A stretch of DNA of 64,000 nucleotides from Metallyticus violacea (taxonomy: Eukaryota; Arthropoda; Insecta; Mantodea; Metallyticidae): positions 70,761,501 through 70,825,500 of the forward strand of contig CM060831.1 of assembly GCA_030762175.1 (NCBI GenBank), given 5' to 3'. Under the pieces are notes generated by a model. That model made no database searches. It worked only from the letters and a program-made list of their open reading frames with translations, and was not told the DNA's origin. The position numbers and the translations under genes are program-made. Below are positions 1-11,710 of the stretch, one piece after another (the stretch's first letter is position 1; each line of letters opens with the position of its first letter).

Positions 1-93
1 TAGAGCAGAATATACTTTGTGTGTCCCTAGCCTAAATTTGTTATAAATTCTTCTGCAGCTTCATTTATTTATGAACATACTACAGTTAATTTA

Positions 94-985
94 AACTTGT
101 TAGCTGGTAAGTTGATTACATACTCTTATTTCTCCACTTATCAAAGTTTATTAGTCAAACAGGTTTCATGGAATCTTGTCCACATACCTGCATTAAGATG
201 ACAGATATAGACAAGAACATAGCTGAAGAATACATCTATTTTAAATAAATCTGCCAAACATTTTTTGCTTTATAAAAAATTTAAAAACAAAACTCAGGTT
301 TAATCATGGGGAAATCACTTTAAAATTTTTTATCAAATCTGTATGCGAGTTATTTAAACAAACGTACAGATATGTGCATGATATCTTCATAATTGTTGAT
401 AAGATGAATAATAAAGATGCATTGAAATTGCTTAATTTATAAGAACTGCCAATAAGTACACAATAGAAAAAGAAATTACTTGCTTCTGATCTTGATCATT
501 TGGAACACAGAGAGGTTATAATTGGTATTTTCAGAAAAAAAAATTCACATGCCTACAACTACATTCAAGCCTATAGTTTCAATCTTAGATAATACCAGCA
601 TGCAATGATCAATAGCTTAGCATATAGAATAATAAATAACCCCCTTAAACAAAACATTATGCACTTATAATGGTTTCAGTAAGAATTTGTGGATAAAAAG
701 ATACACAGGTTTAAAAAACATGAATGGATAAAGCAAGTTGCTAAACTATATTAGAGAAAGAAAAACTGAAGTAAAAATTCAAAACACCCCAAAATTTAAA
801 AAAAAAAAAAAAAAAAATGTTTAAAGAATTTAACATCTTTTTGGCTCCACAGAACAAGTTCTGCATAAGAATCTCATTAACATCAAAAGATATAGACAAA
901 ATTCTCCCAGAAAAGAAACCAGGCATCTATTTGATTAATTGTTCACATTGTAATAAAATATACATCAGAAATAGAAAAGCAATAT
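94..985 (+). mobile_element. Penelope-like element fragment with inverted terminal piece
   Basis: The plus strand carries broken PLE coding: SGLIMGKSL (RT core), YRYVHDIFIIVDK (the catalytic YVDD box with D changed to H), NSLAYRIINNP, and at 890-985 PGIYLINCSHCNKIYI of the GIY-YIG endonuclease. Several stops and frameshifts make it dead. Just upstream, about 94-175, is a PLE terminal sequence in the opposite orientation (minus strand: GAAACCTGTTT, then AGAGTATGTAATCAAC). The same end sequence occurs in the fold-back at 43.75-43.9 kb. The 5' part of the element is missing. Confidence 0.8.
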
Positions 986-1880
986 AGATGACAGATTTTT
1001 GGAAAATGATTTGGGGGGAGGGGGGTATTGTTTAAATCGTGATACCATACATTGAAACTTAGCTTATGGGTAAAGACCTACAACAAGATATATGAAGATT
1101 GCCAGATGAATTTTAAAATCCTGACTGGTAACAGCTAATTACAAGATTTTATAATCTCCTGCCAAATTTCAGCTCTAAATATTCAAAATGCATTTAGAAT
1201 CACCCATCAATTGATTAGTTCTCAATTTTCTAAGAATGTGGACAAGGATCCATTAAACATATTCTGCTAATAAACTTGGCAACATTAACAATAATAATAT
1301 AGATCTGTTAAAAAAAAGTCTAAAACTTTATTTTATATCTCTACATGTATAATTGTTTGGAGCATGAACTAAAAAAATCAACTGCTATGTGAATACCACA
1401 GTAGATGCTCATTGCACTCTTGCTAATATGAAACAGCAGGATGACCAGACATCTTTTGTCTGGACAAGGAGTCTTTTTACATTTTTGTTTAGGGCATGGG
1501 TATGGGTGGGTAAAGTTTTCCTTTTCATAGCTTATAAGCTTGAGATTTTGAAATGATCTGTTTTGATACCGTTTGTAGGTGGCATCAGCATCACAGAATA
1601 TACACTTTGCTCACAGATAGCAAGTAAATCAAGAGATCGAAGTAGATCAAAATGGAATGTAGTTTCTTGAAAATTGGACATGTGGACGTGTACTCTTGTA
1701 TTTATTTTCTCTAAAGCATGTGGTTGAAAAGCTAAGATATTACAATGCTCTAGCCAGCAAACATCCTGCATTCATGAAAACAAGAAATGCATTTGAAGCT
1801 GATTGTAAGTATTTGTGAATCTGGAACCTAATAATCACAAAACACATTACAAAGTAATATTAAAATGAGTTGATTGCATG
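986..1880. other. No gene recognised (986-1880)
   Basis: AT-rich sequence with a short G-run near 1,014-1,025. Small open frames show no family features. Confidence 0.5.
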
Positions 1881-3075
1881 AGCGTGGAAAGTAAGGATGT
1901 ATGGAGTGAATGCTCATGACTATGGGAAGTGGAGTGTCATATTGAAGTGCTAAACAGCAAGGAGCAGGCGGTCCAGTATAAACAAAACTACATAGAAAAA
2001 AAAAGGGCCGAAAATATCAAGGAAGTAAAGGCTATGTTCAAGTCAATAAGTGAAGATACAAAGGAGATTAAAGGTAGGGAGGCAAGAATTGAAGAGAAAT
2101 GGGAGAAAAGCATCGAAGAGATAAATAAGAAGATAGGATGGATCAAAGAGGAATTAGTAAGAGAGTTAGTGGAATGCAGGAAAAGAATAGTTCAAATGGA
2201 GAAAGTGGCAGGTGAGAGCAGGAAGCTGAACATAGTGATATTTGGGGTAGAAGAAAGAAGAGAGAAAAAGACATGGGAAGAACTTGAAGAAGTGTTTGAA
2301 GCAATATTGGGCAATAAATTGAAGGGATGGGAAATCAAAGATTGCCAGAGAATCGAACAAGGGGGCGAGAGTTCAAGGCCAATTTTAGTTAAGTTAGTCA
2401 CAATGAATATGAAATAGTATAAGGCCAAACTGGAAAATTAAAATGCACAAGAATTTTTGTTGAAAATGACTATGATAAAAAAAAAAGATCAAGAAATAAG
2501 ATTGGAGTAGAAAAGCAGTTATACGTGTTATGCAATTGTGGATAAGCAAAAACAAAGCCAATGCAGCAGCAAGGTCAAGAAATACTGACTGGAGGGGAAG
2601 AGAGGAGGATTACAGATGGAAACCTGTTGATGATGCATCTAGGTAAAGGAACGAGGGAAAGGGGAACCACCTGCATACGGTGAGTAGGAAAGGATTGTAA
2701 AGCAACAAGCATGTTGAGGACATCATTGAGTGTGAAACAGCTGAGTGGGGTAAATAATATGGTGGAGAGAAGTGGATGGAGGGAATCAGCTGGTCAGTAA
2801 ACAAGGGGTTTGAGTATGGTGGCATCACAAATGTGGAGTTTGATTAAAAAATAAGAATGAAAAAAGTTCAGGATCAGATTAAAGGGTTACAAGAACGAAA
2901 GCGAAACTAGAAAAATTTATTTGGAAGAAATAGAAAATAAAGATTTAGAGTAGGTTATTGGAGAGTTTAAAGTTTTATATTATAAGAATGATGGAACATG
3001 GTTCAGAATTAAAGTAAAGGGAGAGGACAGTTACGTAAGAATGGTGGAATGGGTAGAGAGTGGGAAGTAGGATCT
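1880..3075 (+). mobile_element. LINE ORF1-like fragment (coiled coil plus RRM-type domain)
   Basis: From about 1,929 an open stretch of 162 codons encodes a highly charged coiled coil (EIKGREARIEEKWEKSIEEI), then SRKLNIVIFGVEE and GWEIKDCQRI, the pattern of non-LTR retrotransposon ORF1 nucleic-acid-binding proteins. The reading continues, frame-shifted, with IFVENDYDKK. The same order is seen at 57.5-58.3 kb on the minus strand (NIIIFGVEE, FVENDYGKEDRELR), so the two belong to related LINE families. The downstream part to about 3,060 shows ORF fragments such as WFRIKVKGEDSYVRMVEW. Dead copy, in antisense orientation relative to AlaRS. Confidence 0.7.
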
Positions 3076-3424
3076 ACTGCATATACAATTAGGAAGTTAA
3101 ATGCATAGATCCTAAAATGACAAGTACTTCAAGATTGTTGTATAATGTGTAAAGTTAATGTAAGAGAATTATGTAGGCATAAAGTTTTCATTCATTCAAT
3201 ATTAAAATCACATTTGTGCTATCTTTTGTGTTTTGATATTTTAATATTTAGCATATTTTCCTTGACTTTCACAAGTAGCTAGCTGTAAAATCATCATCAT
3301 CATCATTATTATTAAGTTTTCTATTATGAATATTTTGTATAAAATATATTCAGGTATAGTTTTAAATATAATATAAAGCAAGATCTCAGTTTCTGGCCTG
3401 ACCATGTAAGTAAGTGATAGAATA

Positions 3425-4095
3425 AAAATACAAGTATCATTTTTCAACATAATCTCTCTTTAATTCAAAGCATTTCTCACATCTCTAGATTAACATTCCA
3501 ATCCCTCTAAAAATAAAACAGTCTGAAGTTTTATAAAGTGCTAGAAAATAAAGCACTTCAATACATTATTATTCATAAATTTCCACTCTCAAAGGTCATA
3601 TTTTAATTGAAAACAAATAATAGTTGCTGGAGATTGTATGGTATATGATCCAGCATGATTGAGCTCCTGGAACCTTCATGAGATCAGCCATATGAACTGG
3701 TGCATTGTGTATAGTAATCGAATTACTCAATTTAGCATTCCATGCCTCTTTTCCTCGATGATACTGCAAAATTGATGTAATAGCTCAACAAGCTCAACAC
3801 AGTACTTCCTGGTCATTGCTGTGTTCCTTTCTTTAAAGCCTATATCAGAATTTCTTTGTAGTCCCAAAAATTGTTGCCATGATCTTCTTTGAGGATTGTG
3901 TGATCTTGGCCTTCCTAAGGGGTATATGCCATTGTTTTCTTTTTAAAAGGGTTGTCATAGTAGAGAACCATACTTTCATACCCTGTGATGATGGATTTCA
4001 ATATTGCCCTCTTGCTACCATGGCAAAGTTCAAACACATTTGACAATTGTGTCACTTACCTCTGCATGATTGGATGGATTTATTTTTAATACCAT
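3425..4095 (-). pseudogene. Mariner-type transposase remnant
   Basis: Minus-strand reading in several frames follows mariner transposase order: HYD-like box and GRPRSHNPQ, then EEKRHGMLN, LLYTMHQF (where intact mariners have LLHDNAP), FQELNHAG, and FLEGLE near the C-terminus. Many stops and frameshifts; both the catalytic DNA and SPDLAPSD boxes are destroyed. Confidence 0.6.
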
Positions 4096-4959
4096 ATTTA
4101 TAATAAAAGAGTAGGTTTTTTCTAGTTTTTACATTTTGTAAACAGGACGTTGACTTAAATTTGCATATTAAAATAATAGAGGTCAGGTGGGTCAATATTT
4201 TAATGTTGCACTTGAATTATTCATCAATCAAGGTGCATCCCTTGCTGTTATAACACAGTAACAGAAAAAATGAGAAAATATAGTGTGGCCAACAAGAGAG
4301 TGATTTTGTCCTAAGTATTTGTACTGCAATATGTCGCGATGTTCAATATCACATTTACTATTGGCAAGAACAGAATGGCTAAATATGTTTTTCAATGACT
4401 ATTAAAAAAAAACAGATTTTTGGTATGCATATTAGAATATTGTAACTACGGTTTTGCCATTGATTTATTTTTGATATTAACTACATATTTTCATACTGTA
4501 GTGCTCAGTTGTCCTCCTTTTTACATAATTTATTTGCTTTGAATTAAGGGTAACAATGTCACACTTCCATAACACTTGCAATTTACTTAATGTAAAACAA
4601 GTGCACCTCTCTGCAATGATTCCTAGCTCACATTTTTGATCACAGCTGTCTCTGATTTATAGTGACATTCATACTTAGACAGCACCTACAATGACATACT
4701 ATGGGAAAAAGTGAAAGTGAAGAGGAATGTCACGATTGGCATTGGTAGTGAAATACAGCAATATACCCTAACCATATTATGTTCTGCAGACTTCAGGAAA
4801 TTTACAATGTTCAATATGAGTTGACAGTTTTGCCAAGAATACACGATATACAAATTAGAAGTCAATTAAGAAGAACTCAATGCAAAATTTTATTATGCTA
4901 CACAGGGGCAGTTAGCACCGCACCTACAATGGCACTATTGGTATCAACAGGCATCTGAC

Positions 4960-5880
4960 CCTTAGATTTATTAGTAAAATTAAGAGGAGCAAACAATTGG
5001 ATTAAGGAAAAGAATTATGAAGAAGTAGAAAAAATAATAGGTGCACAATGTAACACCTTAGCAGAAATAAAATTTAAATTGAAGTTGATATGGCAACTAG
5101 AATGGAATAAAATCAAAGGAGACAAACTTACAATATCTTTAAAAATATTACCGAAAGATTACAACTAAGGCATGTAAAACCTGCCAGAGGATTGATACTA
5201 CTTGACTGGACATGGCCCTTATAAAACATACTGTCACAAAATTAAAGAGACTCAAAATGACATCTTCTGCAATGTGGAAAACAGGATACACCAGAGCATG
5301 TGTTGTTTGAATGTCCATGTTATATGAACAAAACTTCAGAAGAAAGAAGGAATTTAGTGTAGCCTATATTTTAAGGAACAAAGAATTATATACACATCTT
5401 GAAAACCCTAGCCCGTAAGAAAGGATGGAGCAAGAAGAGATTCCAGCTGAAGGGGGGAAGAAGAAGTGGAAGTTAGAAGATTAGAAAGATTAAGAATATT
5501 AAATATAGACAACCAAAAAAATAATTACCACCCAATACACAATAAAAACTTGATTCAAATTACATTAGAAGAAGAAGAGGGAGAAGAGGAAAGGGAGATG
5601 ATGAAGAGGTAGAAGTTATATAATAAACAAACCTACAGTTAGAAGAAAGAAGTACAAAGAGAAGAAGAGGAAGAGGGAAAGAATATGATGAGGAGAAGGA
5701 GAAGCAGGATGTAAAAGAGTTGTTGGGGGCCTTAGTGAAGATGCAAAGGATGGGAGTTAGAGGAGCTTGTTTAGGAAGAATGGAGAAATATAATAAAGAT
5801 TGAGAGGGGTATAATGTATTGGAGTATAATGGTGTAATAGATATGGGTGAAGTGGAGTGAAGTGTAGCTAGTGGTGAAAA
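4960..5880 (+). mobile_element. LINE ORF2 C-terminal fragment and 3' tail
   Basis: Reads LVKLRGANNWIKEKNYEEVE, WQLEWNKIKGDKL, TGHGPYKTYCHK, and then CGKQDTPEHVLFECPCY. The last is the Cys/His knuckle found at the C-terminus of R1/I/jockey-type LINE ORF2 (CG.....H....C). The following purine-rich stretch (GAAGAAGAGG repeats) may be its 3' untranslated tail. Pseudogene with frameshifts. Confidence 0.7.
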
Positions 5881-6591
5881 CTGTAAGAATAGTTTTAAGC
5901 TTGTAATAATGTGAATATAAAGGATAAATAAACAAATGCAATAGAGAAGTGTAAAGTGTAGTGGAGTAGCGAAAGGGAACTTTTAATAGGATATATATAG
6001 AATGAGAGGAGGATTAGTGATTTTGCAAAAAGGGTATGGCAAAAGAGTGAAGAAGAAATAAAGTAAAATATAATAAAAATTGTTATAACAATAATTATAA
6101 TTATTATTATAATATTATTATCACTTTTGTTAATGATGTCAGTGTAATGAATTGGTAGGGTAAATGTCAATTAAATTTGCAAACAAAGAATATAACTAGT
6201 GTTGAAAAAATGGCTAATATCGGATATAAAATCTTTTTATACAAATACAGACAGGAATAGATACATATAAGTAGTAAAGTATAAGAATGAAAGAAATGTA
6301 CTGGTCTGGTCACCAGTACAGTTTCTACTGGATAGCAGTGAATAATAGTTGATTAATTTAGAGTTAAAGATTAAATGGAAGTAGTAGAAGTAGTAGCTGG
6401 TTTCCAGCAATTAGGAAGTAGGTGAAGGGAATGTAACTTTGTTATTTTTATTATTTTAGTAAATTTCTAATTATAACCTAGATATATCATCTGGAAAATG
6501 ATGATGTAAGAATGTACTTTGGTAATTTAGAAATAAAGTGTGTTTGCAATATATGTCCCGGTATAGGAAATAAGGTATGGAGTATTTCAGA

Positions 6592-6650
<59 letters not shown>

Positions 6651-7395
6651 TTAGTCTTGCCCATGAGAACATTGCAAAGTCATTCTTTTATAAAGATCTT
6701 CAAAATATATTGTAGTTTTAGGTAATGCTTCAAAATTTATAAATAACATCTTGTTATTTATAAATTTATAAATAACATCTTTGTACATGATTTGAATTAA
6801 ATAAGTACCTTAAAATATAAAATCCCGTTGAAAACATTAGAAAATCAGGGCACATCTTATATTCAAGTAAATGCAGTAAATGGTGTATGTTCGTTACAAC
6901 AAAATTTGTTATTTAGGAAAATTTTTTATAGATAAGTTATTTTAACCCTAAGCTGGTAGCACTACAATTGCATGATGGTCAGTTATGTAGCATCTGGAGG
7001 GTGTCATGGATTTTTATCTCATTTCCTTGGCTTGTATAAATGTATTTAATTTTTTTAATGATAAGTTTCAATTTTATCTTTTTTATTTTAATTTTCATTG
7101 GTAGTACTGCTTTGACTGCTTTTTTCATCTTAGCATTAATATAACACTAGCCTAAACAAAGTAAGCTAAACCATGAATATTACATTACTAAAATCTGAAC
7201 AGAAAATGCAGCATTGTTAGAGTATAGCATGAAAGGAAAGAAAAATAATTACATTAAAACATAAAGTACTACATAAATATTATCAATGTATAACAATAGC
7301 AATGATGTTATGTTTTCTCTTTTCATTCTTTTTTCCTATTTTAATGTGCTTTATTTTTCTCTTTTCATTCTATTTTCTTATTTTACTGTCCTTTT
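5881..7395. other. No gene recognised; (TTA)n microsatellite inside
   Basis: AT-rich, with an ATT/TAA-rich patch around 6,090-6,120 and a clean (TTA)n run at about 6,595-6,651. Nothing else has coding features. Confidence 0.5.
6595..6651 (+). repeat. (TTA)n microsatellite
   Basis: About 19 uninterrupted ATT/TTA triplets. The tyrosine-rich open frame across it is a repeat artefact. Confidence 0.97.
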
Positions 7396-7399
7396 ATCT

Positions 7400-8770
7400 C
7401 CAAGTTTAAACTCACAAAGCATTTATGACATGTCATTCTTCCATGTTCCAAACAAAAACAATTTTCACACTACTTGCAACTGTGTTTTGTCATTCTGGAG
7501 ACCCTTTTTTGTTTAGCATGCTCCTTTTCAGAAAACTTAGAAAGAGGGTCCTTCTGCTTCTTCTAGTTCACTTTGAGACTCCTGCCGGGATTTTTGGAGC
7601 TTCAACTGTAGTTCCCTATGCAATCCTACTGAATACATACTTCTACACAAAAGCTCTTCAGTTACCAGTGGCTCAGACAAAGTTCTAACAAACAATTACC
7701 TATTATTGACTTCTAGTCCATTTCCAATGGCCACTATTTAAGCATTTATGCAAGCTATATTTAGCATAGAAAAAAAACAACTAGTGGCCATTATCTTCTA
7801 TTTCTGGCACATTTTATCCACAATTTCCATTCCACCCTTGGTATCGTAGAATGTTTATTCATCACAGATTACGTGCATTCTGCTGTATGATTTTAGTCAT
7901 CTGTATGCATACTTGAAATTATGAGTACATTTCTGCTTTTCTGAGGAACATTGACCAGATATGCATGTGCACCAAAGCCAAACATTAATGATTTAATTTC
8001 CCTATATTTCATGTTTAGTAGCTTTGCTGGCAGATATATTTTGTTTCTTTCTACTGTCCGAACATACAATTTCTTTTTTTTTTTCAAATCAGTAATTAAC
8101 CTATTTGTAAATCAGTTGTCAGCAGTTATATTACAACTAATTTTATAGACAGGCTGTGCCATCCACTTAACTTCTGCAGGTTTGTTACTTACAGAAAAAA
8201 AAAAGTTAGCAACTCTAGGGCATATATTTTAATGCAATTATTGGCTGCCTTTGATGTACGACTTAAACCAGCATCTCCCAAAAAATGCTCCAAGAGAATT
8301 AGGTTTTCTTACAGTTTTTAACAAAGGATGAAAATCTTCATGGATCATTGCTATGTTGTCCAAACTCTTATGTTTCTGTCTTGTAGTTCTATCATCAAAA
8401 TGGAGGCAGCAAGGAAGGAATGTGAATCATCTGATTCATTACAAGTTATAATTTTTCAACTCCTTTGCCATCTGTGCTCCAGAGATCTTCTAGCGTCATT
8501 TTATTTGCTTGGAAAACACCAGCCAAACATAAAGGACCTAAAACATCTTTAAATTCAGCAATGTCATCACTTTCTCTTTTCCTTTTATAGATGCTATATA
8601 TTGATTTGCATATAGGACAATAGTGCATCAATTATGTAGACTTGTTCCTGTGCACCTCTTATTTTCCTCTTTCCTTTGTGTTGGAATTCACTTCTCTTCT
8701 CTTGGGTAGCAAATTATCAGCACCAGTATAATTTCTTCAGATAGTTCATCTAGTTGCCCTTCTTCGACAT
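7400..8770 (-). pseudogene. piggyBac-type transposase remnant
   Basis: Minus-strand fragments in family order: an acidic N-terminal segment, DVLGPLCLAGVF and KMTLEDLWSTDGKG (DDE domain entry), ITADN-FTNRLITDL (first catalytic Asp region, with a stop replacing the Trp), PAKLLNMKYREIKSLMFGF, SRNVLIISSMH, then YDTKGGMEIVDKMC and CFFSMLNIACINA of the C-terminal part. The basic tail follows. Several in-frame stops and a shift between the blocks mean it is inactive. No terminal TTAA repeats were located. Confidence 0.85.
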
Positions 8771-9207
8771 TGTAATAAATAAAGACCTAATTCTAAGTCC
8801 TATGGGTTGCTTAGATCAAACGTCTTGAACATTCCAGCTATGAAAAAGAATAGTGAGTAATGGATGCCAATACTGAATTTCACTGCATTTGTAATCCCAA
8901 TAATGATGGCTTATCAAAGACAACAGTACATTGGGAGCTAGAAAGGAGCAGCATCCTTTAAAGGCAAATGCTGAAAAGTGGCATGGAAAAAATGAATGCT
9001 GGATGCACTGCAACAATGCAGGTTTAAATTATGACAACAAAAGTTGGTTGTCTCTAATTTTACAGATTTTTTTCCCTGTAATACCTTCAAGCAGGACATT
9101 CTGCATAAGCATCAGTCATGTGACAATTTCAGTACAATTGAGATTAATAAATTAACTCTTCACATGGATGCTAAAATTTTAATAAGTTAATACTCTAGTT
9201 TTATTAC
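8771..9207. other. AlaRS intron 9 start; nothing further seen
   Basis: Sequence between the AlaRS exon 9 donor and the piggyBac remnant, with no recognisable motif. Confidence 0.5.
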
Positions 9208-9332
9208 CTGAGCTTGATGTTTTGCTTCCTCATAGGCATTCATGTCAACAGATAACCCTTTCTCTTCTGACATTAGTTGGGTTAAATCTACAGGGAAACC
9301 ATATGTATCATACAGCCTCCAAGCTATATCAC
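9208..9332 (-). CDS. AlaRS: AlaRS coding exon 9 (last visible)
   Basis: Encodes [20 protein letters not shown], then [21 protein letters not shown]; the [10 protein letters not shown] block is a family hallmark. Acceptor CTTGCAG|GTGATA, donor CAG|GTAATA. No later exon was found in the 9.2 kb to its left. Confidence 0.95.
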
Positions 9333-11679
9333 CTGCAAGAAAAGAACTTTCATTATCAAAACCTTTTCCTATTTAATATCAGATTGTGTATCTATCAGCC
9401 TATTGTTATCAGTTTATCCCTTTCCTAGAAGCATGGTGTATTGCAAATAGTGACTAAAGGAAATTGTGCAAATAATTAAATTGAAAAAGTCATGACAGTG
9501 TGGTATTTGTTCACATGGAGCTTTTGCCTCATTATGAATGAGCATTGCTGATTGGTTCAGAATGAACTTTTACTGATATTTATAAGCCCAAGAATAATGT
9601 TAACTAGATTGAAACAAGAATGTATCCTGCCAATTTTATACATTACATTTTTTTTTTTGGGGGGGGGGAATCAGCATGTTTAAATTATTTTATTTCTGCA
9701 TCATAATTCATCCATGGTACATTTGGGTTTAAAAAATTAAAAATATTCTTTTCAAACTGCTGACAAGGCTATTTACAAACTGTCATTCTCAGCTTTTCTG
9801 ATCAGGTTCAGGCATTTCCGACAGATATGCTTAAGTCCAACTTGTCAGTCCTCCAAAATTCATTATTTTCATCTTGAATTTTCTCTAGCACAAATACATC
9901 AAAATTGCATTAATTTTCTTACTTGACAACCCTTTCCAAAATGTTTGTCACTGACTGAATTTTATTCAAATTGATAATTTTTTTCAAAATTAACAACATA
10001 GAATCATATAAAATTTAAAAAAAAAAAAAAAAAAAAATTAAAAATGTTAACATAGAATCAGCATATTTTTTAATAACTAAACATGCAATAAATAACTAGT
10101 TCACTTGTATTATATATATATCCCCTTTCTTTATCTAATTTTAAGGCCAGAAAAAGCATAGGGGGCTCAATATTTCAAAACCTTTGTATTTCATGTGACA
10201 CATAGATGGTAGAAAAATGTTATATACTGATGAAAATACCATATTATTATAATATCAATCATTAATTATCTAGAGAGAACCCAACAAAATGAAAATGCTA
10301 AATATAAAATTTACTATCACCCTTATTCTCAATTAACATTCATAGATTAAAGTATATGAGGGTGGATTGATAATTTGGTACCCACTGAAATTGCAGGAAA
10401 CTTTGTCAAGGTAAGGTATCTTGTAACAGTTTTGTTCAAATTTTCAAACAGATGCAATGCACAGTTCTTTTTTGGCAGCTATCTTATGTGGTCGGTGTAA
10501 TAAGTTTCACAGAAATGGATAAAAATGAGTATCATGCAGTGAAAAAACATTTTTATTTAAAAACGTGGATTGCGGCCCAGATATAAACTGAGCTGAAGTT
10601 CATGGGTTCTAATGTATCCCCATTAGAAAAAGTTTGGAGAAGTGAGATAAGGGGAACAGGCAGGCCAATGGACAGGTCCTCCGCGTCCTATATATTGACC
10701 AGGATATAGCTCAGTAATGAGATGAATAACCATCAGGTTGATATCATATTGCAGCCTGGTCCAAAAGGGGTATACCTTCAAGCAACACTGGAAGTTCTTG
10801 GACCAAAAAATTTCTGCATATCTGCCCATTATGTTTACCTTCAATGAAGTATGGTCCAATTATACGGATCCCCAAAATGCCACACCAAACATTCAGCTCC
10901 ATTGCCACTGATGTTCTACTTCCTGTAATCATCTTGGATTTTCCACACCAAATGATGCGTGTTATTCAGTTCACTTGAATGATGTGTATTCTGCTTCATC
11001 AGAAAATAAAATGACATGCTTCTGAAAATCATCCCCATGAAGGGCTTGGAGTAAGCTAATGTGTATTTGTGACACTGAAGTATTCAAAAAACACTCCTTT
11101 GAGATATTCCCAAAACATGTTTCAGTTGACAGAACTTTGTGAGGATTAGGAGCAATTGCAAGTAATACAGCATCTTCCAAATTTTCCCCAATAGACTTCT
11201 CAATTGATGGTGCTTTGTTGATGCAACGCCACCTGTTTTGGAGAATAAGTTAGCAAGTCTGTGAAAATTTCTAACAGATGGTTGCCTCCTTTCAGGATAT
11301 CAATCTCCATATACGTTGCAAGCTGCTCTAGCAATCTTATGAGCTTTGCCAATAATATAAATCATATTGATCCTCTCATTGATCATGTATCAAACATCCA
11401 TGATAAAGAAATGAAACTGACCGAGAATAATGTCCTTTACATTTGAATTGGCAATTAATGAGCACTGGTTTGTGTACTGATGCAAACAAATGAGCAGTGT
11501 GTATAAACAAATGAGTTTCCTTCATAGCAACAACAAAATAAAAGGGAGAGACATGAAAGTAAGTGAAAACATTTGCTGACTTATTTGTCAAGTATCACAT
11601 CATCTATCATTCCTAGCTGTTAGATATATTAGAACTTTTATACTGAAAATGAATTACTCTTTCCATTCTCGGGAGGAGG

Positions 11680-11710
<31 letters not shown>

